53,602 bases of DNA from positions 1 to 53,602 of the forward strand of contig JAWKVZ010000011.1 of assembly GCA_041397725.1 (NCBI GenBank). Direction: 5' to 3'. Positions 35,621 to 43,118 of this stretch are shown here, in pieces; within the stretch, counting starts at the first letter, position 1, and each line of letters begins with the position of its first letter. The notes under the pieces are model-generated. The model did not search any database and was not told the DNA's origin. It was given only the letters and a program-made list of their open reading frames with translations. The DNA is from JAGRKR01 sp041397725. Lineage in GTDB: Bacteria; Pseudomonadota; Alphaproteobacteria; Rhizobiales; Hyphomicrobiaceae. Both the position numbers and the translations under genes were made by a program.

Positions 35621-36466
35621 ATGGGCGGCTTGCCGTCGGCCTGGATCTCGAGAGGCGCGACTTTGACTGTCGGCATGCAAGATGACACGGCAGGGTCCAC
35701 GTTCCGACAGGCGGGCGGCACCCCTCCGGTCGAGGTCGCGCATCTGCGCAAGGTGTTCGGCGATGTCGTCGCCGTCGACGACCTGAGCTTCGTGCTGGCG
35801 GCGGGCTCGATCACGGCGCTGCTCGGCGGCAACGGTGCAGGCAAGACGACCACGATCGCCATGCTGATGGGGCTGGTGACGCCGACGTCGGGCGCCGCGC
35901 GCGTGCTCGGCCACGACATGGCCCGGGAGCGCAGCAAGGTCCTTCACCGCATGAACTTCGAGAGCCCGTATGTCGATGTGCCCATGCGGCTGACGGTCAG
36001 GCAGAATCTCGAGGTGTTCGGTCGGCTCTACGGCGTGGCCGATCTCTCCGCTCGCGTCGCCACGCTTGCTGACGAGCTGCGGCTCGGGGAGCTGCTCGAC
36101 AGGCCGCACGGCAAGCTCTCGGCAGGCCAGAAGACGCGGGCCAGCTTGGCGAAGGCGTTCCTGAACGAGCCGGAGGTGCTGTTGCTCGACGAGCCGACGG
36201 CCTCGCTCGATCCCGACACCGCCGACTGGGTGCGCTCGCATCTCCAGACGTACTGCGAGCGACGGGCGGCCACCGTCGTTCTGGCCTCTCACAACATGGC
36301 GGAGGTCGAGCGGCTCGCCGACCGGGTGCTGATGCTCGAGCGCGGACGCATCGTCGCCGACGCCTCGCCGCAGGGGCTCGTGAAAGAATTTGGGCGCGCC
36401 AACCTCGAGGAGGTGTTTCTCGACATCGCCCGCCGCCGGGACGGCGGGGCCAAGAGCGGTACATAG
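35621..36466 (+). CDS. ABC transporter ATP-binding protein (ABC-2 exporter type)
   Basis: 281 residues if the ATG at 35621 is used; TTG 35663 (GAGAGG before it) and ATG 35675 are shorter options, and the conserved domain only begins at VEVAHLRKVFGDVVAVDDL. Walker A GGNGAGKTTT, signature KLSAGQKTRASLAKA, Walker B VLLLDEPTASLD and the switch His in ASHNMAEVERLADR are intact. It is 8 bases upstream of an ABC-2 permease and forms an exporter with it. Divergent from actS, which suggests (but does not prove) redox control. The cargo is unknown. Confidence 0.88.
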   Translation: MGGLPSAWISRGATLTVGMQDDTAGSTFRQAGGTPPVEVAHLRKVFGDVVAVDDLSFVLAAGSITALLGGNGAGKTTTIAMLMGLVTPTSGAARVLGHDMARERSKVLHRMNFESPYVDVPMRLTVRQNLEVFGRLYGVADLSARVATLADELRLGELLDRPHGKLSAGQKTRASLAKAFLNEPEVLLLDEPTASLDPDTADWVRSHLQTYCERRAATVVLASHNMAEVERLADRVLMLERGRIVADASPQGLVKEFGRANLEEVFLDIARRRDGGAKSGT

Positions 36467-36474
36467 GAGCAGTC

Positions 36475-37308
36475 ATGGGCGGCCGGACTCGAGCTCTCGA
36501 ACAATTCGGTCCGCGCGCCTCGCTGCGGCGGATCTGGGCCATGGTGCTGCGCTACTGGTACGTCATACGCTCGTCCTGGCCGCGCATCGCGGAGCTCATC
36601 TACTGGCCGCTCGTGCAGATGCTGATGTGGGGCCTCATGCAACGGCATCTGGCCGAGACCACCAACTATTACGCGAAGGCCGCGGGTCTGCTGATCGGGG
36701 CGGTGCTGCTGTGGGACATCCTGGTTCGGGGGCAGCTCGGCTTCTCCGTGTCGTTTCTCGAGGAGATCTGGTCGCGCAACCTGGGGCACCTCCTGATGAG
36801 TCCGCTGAGGCCATGGGAGTTGGTAGCGGCGCTCATGCTGGTCAGCCTCATCCGCCTGGCGATCGCCCTGGTGCCGGTCGCGGTGCTGGCCTACCTGTTC
36901 TTCGGCTTCAATCTGCTCGTCCTCGGTTTCGCCTTCGCGGCGTTCTTCGCCAACCTGATGCTGACGGCCTGGGCGCTGGGCCTCGTGGCGACAGGCGCGG
37001 TGCTGCGCTATGGCCTCGGCGCGGAAGGTTTTGCCTGGCTCGTCGTGTTCGTGCTGTTGCCGGTGGCGTGCGTCTATTATCCCGTGGCGACGCTGCCGGC
37101 ATGGCTGCAACCGGTGGCGCTGGCCTTGCCGCCGACCCATGTCTTCGAGGGCATGAGGAGTTTGCTCGCCGCGCAGGTGTTCGATGCCTGGTCGATGGTC
37201 GTGGCGCTGCTACTCAATGCCATCTATCTTTCCGCGGGGGCCATGATATTCGCTCAGATGCTCCGCAGCGCTCGCGCCAACGGGACGCTGGTGCAGCTCG
37301 GAGAATAG
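36475..37308 (+). CDS. ABC-2 type transporter permease
   Basis: 277 residues with six hydrophobic segments, e.g. ALMLVSLIRLAIALVPVAVLAYLFFGF and LVVFVLLPVACVYYPVATLP. The short N-terminal tail and the motif ALPPTHVFEGMRSLL near the last helix are typical for ABC-2 permeases of polysaccharide or drug export type. The start ATG has TAGGAG upstream. Its stop is adjacent to the SCO frame (GTG 37309), so the ABC pair and SCO gene are likely one transcript. Confidence 0.86.
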   Translation: MGGRTRALEQFGPRASLRRIWAMVLRYWYVIRSSWPRIAELIYWPLVQMLMWGLMQRHLAETTNYYAKAAGLLIGAVLLWDILVRGQLGFSVSFLEEIWSRNLGHLLMSPLRPWELVAALMLVSLIRLAIALVPVAVLAYLFFGFNLLVLGFAFAAFFANLMLTAWALGLVATGAVLRYGLGAEGFAWLVVFVLLPVACVYYPVATLPAWLQPVALALPPTHVFEGMRSLLAAQVFDAWSMVVALLLNAIYLSAGAMIFAQMLRSARANGTLVQLGE

Positions 37309-37365
37309 GTGCGCGTACGCCGGGACGTACGACGCCCACGCAGCCCGGCAGGAGGCCGCCTCCAC

Positions 37366-37980
37366 ATGCGTCTTCGGCTTGTTGCCGTGATCGTCGCCTG
37401 CTTCACCTTCGGTGCGGCGGCCGCACTGGCTGTGCTGCCCGAGGCGCGCTCGTTCCTCCTGGCCGGGGCGCCACGGATCAAGGAGTACGGACAGGCGCGC
37501 GTCGGCGGTCCGTTCACACTGGTCGATCACCAGGGGAAGACGGTGAGCGATCGCGATTTCCGCGGCAAGTACATGCTCGTCACCTTCGGCTTCACCTATT
37601 GCCCCGACGTCTGTCCGGGCGGCCTTCAGGTGATGGCGGGCGCACTCGATCTGCTCGGCGACAAGGGCAAGCGCATCACGCCGGTGTTCATCTCGGTCGA
37701 TCCCGAGCGCGATACGCCGGCTCAGCTCAAGCTCTACGTCGCGAGTTTTCACCCCCGCCTCGTCGGGCTGACCGGCACGCCCGAGCAGGTGCGTGCCGTC
37801 GCTCGCGCCTACCGAGTCTATTATGCCAAGGTCGAGGACAAGAAGCTCACCAGTGGCTACACGATTGACCACAGCGCCATCACCTACCTCATGGACCCCT
37901 CGGGAAAGTTCGTCACTCACTTCCGCTACGGCATCACGCCGAAGGCCCTGGCCGAGGGGTTGGCGAAGGTCGTTCACTGA
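37366..37980 (+). CDS. SCO1/SenC-family copper chaperone
   Basis: 204 residues from ATG 37366; GTG 37309 would add 19 residues. An N-terminal membrane anchor (LRLVAVIVACFTFGAAAALAVL) places the thioredoxin-fold domain in the periplasm. Copper ligands are Cys79 and Cys83 in FTYCPDVCPGG and His169 in YTIDHSAITYLMD. SISVDPERDTP-like FISVDPERDTPAQL is the family signature. It delivers copper to the CuA site of cytochrome oxidase or acts as a thiol reductase. Its position beside ActSR and an exporter is suggestive because RegBA systems and Sco/SenC genes are often neighbours. Confidence 0.9.
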   Translation: MRLRLVAVIVACFTFGAAAALAVLPEARSFLLAGAPRIKEYGQARVGGPFTLVDHQGKTVSDRDFRGKYMLVTFGFTYCPDVCPGGLQVMAGALDLLGDKGKRITPVFISVDPERDTPAQLKLYVASFHPRLVGLTGTPEQVRAVARAYRVYYAKVEDKKLTSGYTIDHSAITYLMDPSGKFVTHFRYGITPKALAEGLAKVVH

Positions 37981-37995
37981 CACAAGGCTTTTATA

Positions 37996-38009
37996 TTGAA
38001 GGGAATCAG
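37996..38009. promoter_or_regulatory. weak FNR/FixK-like box upstream of phaZ
   Basis: TTGA-N6-TCAG matches the TTGA-N6-TCAA core in all but the last base (8 of 10 in the longer consensus). It is 132 bases upstream of the phaZ start. A plausible -10 at the class II distance is poor, so this is only a candidate. Confidence 0.25.
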
Positions 38010-38141
38010 TCCAGTCTCTACTGTCACGGGTGGATACAGAGCCCGTTCGGATGGCGGCCAAACGAGACAACACACGCTGCTGCTAGACATGGTTGCCGAC
38101 GCGAGCGGGCCCGAGGGACAATAACCGGGGGATTCGCGGCT

Positions 38142-39461
38142 GTGCTCTACCACTGGTACGAGCTGAGCCATGCAGCGTTTCGGCCAGCGCGAGCTGCAGC
38201 CGACTCATGCAGGCTGTTCTTCAACAATCCTTTCAATCCGTTTCGGCACACCGCCGTCGGTCGGGGCGCGGTCGCCGCTTGCGAGGTCTTCGAGCGGACC
38301 ACGCGCCGCTACGGCAAGCCGTCGTTCCTGATCCACGACACCGTGGTCGACGGCGAGACGGTGGAGGTGACCGAGGAGATCGTGTGGGATCGCGAGTTCT
38401 GCCGGCTGGTGCACTTCCGGCGTGAGCTGCCTGCGGGCGTCGAGCGAAACGATCCACGGGTCATCATCGTCGCGCCCATGTCCGGCCATTTCGCCACGCT
38501 GCTGCGTGGCACGGTCGAGACCTTGCTGCCGAGCCACGAGGTCTACATCACCGATTGGCAGGACGCGCGCATGGTTTCGGCCATGGCCGGAGCCTTCGAT
38601 CTGGACGATTACGTCGACTATATCCGCGACATGCTCGCCATGTTCGGTGGCGACGCGCATGTCCTGGCCGTGTGCCAACCCTCGGTGCCGGTGCTCGCCG
38701 CCGTCGCGCTGATGGAGGAGGAGGGCGATCCGTGCGCGCCCCACAGCATGATCCTCATGGGTGGGCCGGTCGATACACGCATCTCGCCGACCGCGGTCAA
38801 CCGGCTGGCGGAGCGGCGCGGCACGGCCTGGTTCTCGCGCAACGTCATCACGCACGTTCCCTGGCCCAATCCGGGCTTCGGCCGTCGCGTCTATCCGGGC
38901 TTCCTGCAACTCACGGGGTTCATGACCATGAATCTCGACCGTCATCTGACGGCGCACAAGGACCTCTTCCTGCATCTCGTGCATGGTGACGGCGATTCCG
39001 CCGAGAAGCACCGCGAGTTCTACGACGAGTATCTCGCCGTCATGGATCTGACGGCCGAATTCTATCTGCAGACCATCGATACGGTGTTCGTGCGCCATTC
39101 GCTGCCACGCGGAGAGATGATGCACCGGGGGCGCAAGGTCGACACGTCCGCCATACGGCGTGTCGCCCTAATGACGGTCGAGGGCGAAAAGGACGACATC
39201 ACCGGGCTCGGTCAATGCGCCGCCGCCCATGGGATCTGCCCGAGCATCCCGGACCACCGGCGCCTGCATTTCGAAGCGCCCAAGGTCGGGCACTACGGCA
39301 TCTTCAACGGCTCGAGATTCCGGCGGGACATCGCGCCCCGTATCGCCGCTTTCGTGCGCGCCAGCCAGGACAGCAGCGGCAAGACCGTCGTCATCCGCAG
39401 TCGCGAGGAGAAGGTATGCGATCCTCGGCTCAGCAGGTCGGCGCAGACCACCAGGACCTGA
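38142..39461 (+). CDS. phaZ: Intracellular polyhydroxyalkanoate depolymerase
   Basis: 439 residues, GTG start, close to PhaZ length. MLYHWYELSHAAFRPARAAAD and FNNPFNPF are typical for the N-terminus. The nucleophile is Cys178 in VLAVCQPSVPV, corresponding to the catalytic Cys of Ralstonia PhaZa1, and the His is in KVGHYGIFNGSRFR near the end. It degrades stored PHB granules to 3-hydroxybutyrate. The last 46 bases overlap the next gene, so the two are translationally linked. Confidence 0.92.
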   Translation: MLYHWYELSHAAFRPARAAADSCRLFFNNPFNPFRHTAVGRGAVAACEVFERTTRRYGKPSFLIHDTVVDGETVEVTEEIVWDREFCRLVHFRRELPAGVERNDPRVIIVAPMSGHFATLLRGTVETLLPSHEVYITDWQDARMVSAMAGAFDLDDYVDYIRDMLAMFGGDAHVLAVCQPSVPVLAAVALMEEEGDPCAPHSMILMGGPVDTRISPTAVNRLAERRGTAWFSRNVITHVPWPNPGFGRRVYPGFLQLTGFMTMNLDRHLTAHKDLFLHLVHGDGDSAEKHREFYDEYLAVMDLTAEFYLQTIDTVFVRHSLPRGEMMHRGRKVDTSAIRRVALMTVEGEKDDITGLGQCAAAHGICPSIPDHRRLHFEAPKVGHYGIFNGSRFRRDIAPRIAAFVRASQDSSGKTVVIRSREEKVCDPRLSRSAQTTRT

Positions 39462-40162
39462 CGGTCGCAGGTTTGGCTGCACCCGTCGAGATCCGCCGAC
39501 ATCCTGCAGCCCGGCGCCTCACGGTGCGCGTCAGTCCCACGCGTCGCGCCGTGATCGTGACCATGCCAATGCGCTGTGGGCTGTCCGAGGCTAACCGCTT
39601 CCTGGCTGCTCACCTCGACTGGGTGCGCGAGCATCTCGACAAGCTGCCGGCCGTGACACCCTTCGCCGATGGTACGGTCATCCCGTTCCGTGGCGCGCTC
39701 CACACCCTGCGCTTCGTAGGCCCTCAGCGCTTGATGAAAGTCGTCGAGGTGGTCGCGACGGAGGCCGGCGGCGAGCTTCACGTCACAGGGAAGGCAGAGC
39801 ATGCCGCGCGGCGGCTCAAAGACTGGCTGATCGCCGAAGCCCGGGCCGATCTGGACGCGCGCGTGCAATGGCATGCCCGAAATCTGCGCCTGCGGCCGCG
39901 GCGTATCGCGGTGCGTGATCAGGCGACGCGCTGGGGCTCCTGCTCGTCCAATGGCGTGCTGTCGTTCTCCTGGCGTCTCGTTCTCGCGCCTTCGCTGGTG
40001 CTCGATTACGTGGCGGCGCACGAGGTCGCCCATCTCGCCGAGATGAATCACGGCCCCCGCTTCTGGGAACTGGTGCGCATGACCATGCCGCGCATGGAAG
40101 AGGCGCGGCTCTGGCTGCGGGGCAATGGCGCCGAGCTGCATGCCTACGACGTCGTGAGCTGA
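39416..40162 (+). CDS. YgjP-like M48-type metalloprotease (DUF45)
   Basis: 248 residues from ATG 39416, preceded by GAGGAGAAGG inside the phaZ 3' end. The C-terminal domain has RWGSCSSNGVLSFSWRL and the zinc motif AAHEVAHLAEMNHGPRFW (His202, Glu203, His206, with His212), which define the YgjP/WLM-related family. The N-terminal half is the beta-rich YgjP domain (PAARRLTVRVSPTRRAVIVTMP). A cytosolic protease of unclear target. It overlaps phaZ by 46 bases in another frame. Confidence 0.85.
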   Translation: MRSSAQQVGADHQDLTVAGLAAPVEIRRHPAARRLTVRVSPTRRAVIVTMPMRCGLSEANRFLAAHLDWVREHLDKLPAVTPFADGTVIPFRGALHTLRFVGPQRLMKVVEVVATEAGGELHVTGKAEHAARRLKDWLIAEARADLDARVQWHARNLRLRPRRIAVRDQATRWGSCSSNGVLSFSWRLVLAPSLVLDYVAAHEVAHLAEMNHGPRFWELVRMTMPRMEEARLWLRGNGAELHAYDVVS

Positions 40163-40173
40163 GCCGGCTCAGC
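40158..40173 (+). terminator. hairpin spanning the protease stop codon
   Basis: A perfect 16-bp palindrome (GCTGAGCCGGCTCAGC) with the TGA stop inside it, giving a 6-bp stem with CCGG loop, followed by a short TTT. It could be a weak terminator. Confidence 0.35.
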
Positions 40174-40325
40174 GTCGCTTTGTCCTGCGAAGGGGCTTGC
40201 TGACAATGGCGCAAGCCGGTACGTGAAGGGCGACGCTTCTCGGTCGCGATTTGAGCAGAGTTTCCGAAGGGCGCATTCATCGGCCGCTCAGTGCTGCGAC
40301 GCGCCGGCCCGGATACCGACAAGAC

Positions 40326-41264
40326 ATGTCCGATATACTGTTCCCGGTCTATTTTCCGGTCGCCGAGGTCACGGCAAACGCATTGATCCTGTCTGGAGCC
40401 GGCGGCGCCGTCGGCTTTCTCTCGGGACTGTTCGGCGTCGGTGGCGGCTTTCTCATGACGCCGCTTCTCATCATGCTCGGGATTCCGACCGAGGTGGCCA
40501 TCGCGACCGGCGCCAACCAGGCTGTGGCGACATCGGTATCCAGCGCTTATGTGCATTGGTTCCGCGGCAACGTCGACGCCAAGATGGGCTTCATCCTGCT
40601 GCTCGGCGGCTTCGTCGGCTCGATCCTGGGCGTCTGGAGCGTTGCGCTCCTTCGCCAGATCGGACAGTTCGATCTCGTGATCGGCCTCAGCTATTTCGTT
40701 CTGCTCGGCGTCATCGGCGCCGCGATGTTCATCGAGAGCGTGTCCGCGTGGGTGAAGTCGAGCGGCACGAACGGCTCGGCGCGCGGCTCCTACGGCCACA
40801 CGTGGATCCAGGGGCTGCCGTTCAAGACGCGGTTCCGCCGCTCGAAGCTCTACATGAGCATGATACCGCCGGCCGTCATCGGCGTTTTCGTCGGCCTGAT
40901 GACGGCGATCATGGGTGTCGGTGGCGGCTTCGTGCTGGTCCCCGCCATGGTCTATCTCCTGAGGATGCGCACCTCTGTCGCGATCGGGACCTCGGCGTTT
41001 CAGATCGTGTTCGTCGGCGCTCTGACAACGCTGCTGCAGGCCTCCATCAACCACAGCGTCGACATTCTTCTGGCGACACTGCTGATCCTCGGTGGGGTCA
41101 TCGGCGCGCAGATCGGCGCTCGCGTCGGCGCCCGCCTCAAAGGCGAGCAATTGCGCGCGCTCCTGGCGCTGCTGGTGCTGATCATGAGCGTGCGCGTCGG
41201 CTTCGACCTCGTGCGTAAGCCCTCGGAAATCTACTCCACGACGGTGCTCCGGCAGGACCACTAG
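40326..41264 (+). CDS. TauE/SafE-family sulfite/organosulfonate exporter
   Basis: 312 residues from ATG 40326; a TTG start at 40251 would add 25 residues without family similarity. Eight or so membrane helices with the two TauE/SafE repeats: GAVGFLSGLFGVGGGFLMTPLLI and VGLMTAIMGVGGGFVLVPAMVYLLRM. The family exports sulfite, sulfoacetate or similar anions. It opens a group of genes with sulfur-related features (DsrE, HdrD-like, SsuD-like), so export of a sulfur anion is a fair inference. Confidence 0.9.
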   Translation: MSDILFPVYFPVAEVTANALILSGAGGAVGFLSGLFGVGGGFLMTPLLIMLGIPTEVAIATGANQAVATSVSSAYVHWFRGNVDAKMGFILLLGGFVGSILGVWSVALLRQIGQFDLVIGLSYFVLLGVIGAAMFIESVSAWVKSSGTNGSARGSYGHTWIQGLPFKTRFRRSKLYMSMIPPAVIGVFVGLMTAIMGVGGGFVLVPAMVYLLRMRTSVAIGTSAFQIVFVGALTTLLQASINHSVDILLATLLILGGVIGAQIGARVGARLKGEQLRALLALLVLIMSVRVGFDLVRKPSEIYSTTVLRQDH

Positions 41265-41350
41265 CTGGCCCGCGGCACCGACAGTCCTGGCCGCCGGTTC
41301 GCGCGCAACGGGTTGTGGCCTCGGCCGGCATGGCCCTTTGAATCGTCTCT

Positions 41351-41367
41351 TTCGAATATTCGAATAT
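41351..41367. promoter_or_regulatory. palindromic operator-like site (ATTCGAAT core), DUF2147 promoter
   Basis: Two overlapping perfect palindromes, TTCGAATATTCGAA (41351-41364) and ATATTCGAATAT (41356-41367), stand out as AT-rich sequence in a GC-rich region. They lie 157 bases before the DUF2147-like gene and about where a -35 element would be for a possible TATGCT -10 (41380-41385). The same ATTCGAAT core recurs at 43030-43037 before the FadL-like gene. An ArsR-type (BigR/SqrR-like) or similar regulator is a possibility, not shown. The rest of 41265-41523 shows no clear feature. Confidence 0.5.
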
Positions 41368-41523
41368 AGATAAAGCTGCTATGCTTAGTTGCCTAGAAGG
41401 GCGGAGCGGCAGGCCATAGGCCGTGCAGGGACGGGTCCAAGTGCCGGCCGAAAGTTGGAGGCTGGCAGAGGCCCGGAAATCCGGCGAAGCCTCCGCACAC
41501 GATGTTCAGGGAGAGCGAGCGTC

Positions 41524-41907
41524 ATGATCAAGAAGGCGGGAATCGTTGCAGCGATGATCGGTTTGGCGGCCATGGTGCCTCAGCCGGCGCAGGCTGTGGA
41601 GTTGAAGGACATGGTCGGCAAGTGGAAATGGACCGACTACACCGTCGAGGTGAAGGAGTGCGCCACCAATCCTTCGGGTGCCGGCATTTGCGCCACCGTC
41701 ATTGACGGGCCGAAGAACAAGGGCATGGAGATGATCCGTTCCAAGCTCGAGAAGAAGGGCGCGGACTTCCACGGCAAGGTGGCGCATCCCGCAACCCAGG
41801 ACATCTACACGACCAAGCTCACAATGAAGTCATCGGACGTGTGGAGCCTCGACGGCTGCACCGACAAGGGCGTATGTGCGAAGGGCGATTTCGTCCGCAT
41901 CAAGTAA
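41524..41907 (+). CDS. Small secreted protein, DUF2147-like
   Basis: 127 residues from ATG 41524 (GGGAG upstream). Signal peptide 1-24 (GIVAAMIGLAAMVPQPAQA, cleavage after AQA). The mature part (GKWKWTDYTVEVKECATNPSGAGICATVIDGPKNKGMEMI ... YTTKLTMKSSDVWSLDGCTDKGVCAKGDF) fits DUF2147: GxW, then a Cys-containing strand, and a C-terminal LxGC segment. Four cysteines could form two disulfides. Periplasmic, function unknown. It is followed by a small membrane protein and the DsrE-like gene. Confidence 0.7.
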   Translation: MIKKAGIVAAMIGLAAMVPQPAQAVELKDMVGKWKWTDYTVEVKECATNPSGAGICATVIDGPKNKGMEMIRSKLEKKGADFHGKVAHPATQDIYTTKLTMKSSDVWSLDGCTDKGVCAKGDFVRIK

Positions 41908-41946
41908 GGGGCATTCTTTGACGCCAGGCGGCGTGGAGGCGGACAC

Positions 41947-42285
41947 ATGAAGCAGACAATGATCGATATGATGAGCGCCATGATGCCATTCATGCGTCCC
42001 CTTGCGCTCGGAGCCGGCGCGGGACTGGTGCTGGCGATCATTCTTCGCTTGTCGGGCGCGCGAGGGCTCGCCCGACTGCTCGGAGCGCTGGTGCTCCTGA
42101 TCGGCGTGTTCTTCCTCGCGTGCGAGGGAGCAGGGCGCGTACTCGGCTTCGAGCCGACGGTGCTCTTCGCCGATCCGGCCAATCGCGCGCTCTACCGCAA
42201 TCAATGGCCGTTCTGGACGATCGGCCTGGCGGCGCTGGTGCTGGGATGGCTGGTTCGGGCGATTTCGAGGCCGGCCGACTATTGA
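41947..42285 (+). CDS. Small integral membrane protein, unknown
   Basis: 112 residues with three hydrophobic segments (PLALGAGAGLVLAIILRLSG, LARLLGALVLLIGVFFLACEGAG, WPFWTIGLAALVLGWLVRAI). Methionine-rich start (KQTMIDMMSAMMPFM). Family not recognised. Its start follows the DUF2147-like stop by 39 bases and it precedes the DsrE-like gene by 90 bases, so it is probably co-transcribed. GGCGTGGAGG upstream acts as a ribosome binding site. Confidence 0.65.
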   Translation: MKQTMIDMMSAMMPFMRPLALGAGAGLVLAIILRLSGARGLARLLGALVLLIGVFFLACEGAGRVLGFEPTVLFADPANRALYRNQWPFWTIGLAALVLGWLVRAISRPADY

Positions 42286-42375
42286 GGAGTGCGGACCTCG
42301 GCAAGAGGTCTGCGAAATGGGCCGCTCGCGCCGAGCCGGCCCGGGTTGAGCTGAAATGATTGCGAGGAGGAAGCC

Positions 42376-42876
42376 ATGAGCCAGACGCAAGACCAGAATG
42401 CCAAGAGCATGTCGATCATCGTGACCAAGGGCACGCTGGATTGGGCCTATCCGCCCTTCATCCTGGCGACTACGGCCGCCGCCATGGGCGTCAACGTCTC
42501 CATGTTCTTCACCTTCTATGGCCTGCCGCTGCTCAAGAAGCAGCTCGACCTCCAGATCTCGCCTCTCGGCAAGCCCGACATGGCCATGCCGATGATGGGC
42601 ATGCACATGAAGATGCCGAACATCGTGGCGGCGATGCCGGGCGTCAACGCGGCGGCCACGACGATGATGAAGAACCTCATCAAGAAGAAGGGCGTCGCGT
42701 CCATTCCCGAGCTCCGGGAGGCCGCCGTCGACTCCGACGTCGAATTCATCGCCTGCCAGATGACCATGGATCTTTTCGAGTTCAAGAAAGAGGACATGAT
42801 CGACGGCATCAAGCTGGGCGGCGCCGCGACTTACATGGAAAAGGCGCTGAAGTCCGACATCAACCTGTTCATCTGA
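42376..42876 (+). CDS. DsrE/DsrF/DrsH-like sulfur-carrier-type protein
   Basis: 166 residues with GAGGAGG before the ATG. SIIVTKGTLDWAYPPFILATTAAAMGVNVSMFFTFYGLPLL and EFIACQMTMDLFEFKKEDMIDGI match the DsrE-like family. A single Cys127 in the position of the persulfide-carrying Cys suggests a sulfur relay role. A Met-rich stretch (MAMPMMGMHMKM) lies in the middle. These proteins usually work with sulfur-oxidising or heterodisulfide-reductase-like complexes; a matching Fe-S subunit is encoded 4 kb downstream. Confidence 0.85.
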   Translation: MSQTQDQNAKSMSIIVTKGTLDWAYPPFILATTAAAMGVNVSMFFTFYGLPLLKKQLDLQISPLGKPDMAMPMMGMHMKMPNIVAAMPGVNAAATTMMKNLIKKKGVASIPELREAAVDSDVEFIACQMTMDLFEFKKEDMIDGIKLGGAATYMEKALKSDINLFI

Positions 42877-43021
42877 TTGCGCGGGGCGCGGCATCGCCGG
42901 GCTGAAGTAAATCGCCGCTCCACCCTGTGGCACAACAGCCACGCAATGCAGCGATTCGCCCGTATGGCCACTCGGGAGCAGGCTTTCGGCGAGAATCGCT
43001 ATTGCTCTGTAGGGCAGCAAA

Positions 43022-43045
43022 ATTACAGAATTCGAATGTTGTAAT
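43022..43045. promoter_or_regulatory. 24-bp imperfect palindrome upstream of the FadL-like gene
   Basis: ATTACA-NN-ATTCGAAT-NN-TGTAAT: 20 of 24 bases are symmetric, with a perfect 8-bp core ATTCGAAT that is shared with the site at 41359-41366. It is 74 bases upstream of the FadL-like start. Such a long, AT-rich palindrome in this GC-rich region is most likely a repressor operator. The remaining bases of 42877-43118 show nothing else clear. Confidence 0.5.
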
Positions 43046-43118
43046 ATAGGACTGCGCGCCCTCGTAAGAAGCACAAGCTGACGGCGCGCGGATATTTCGG
43101 GGTCCATGGGGGGACGTC

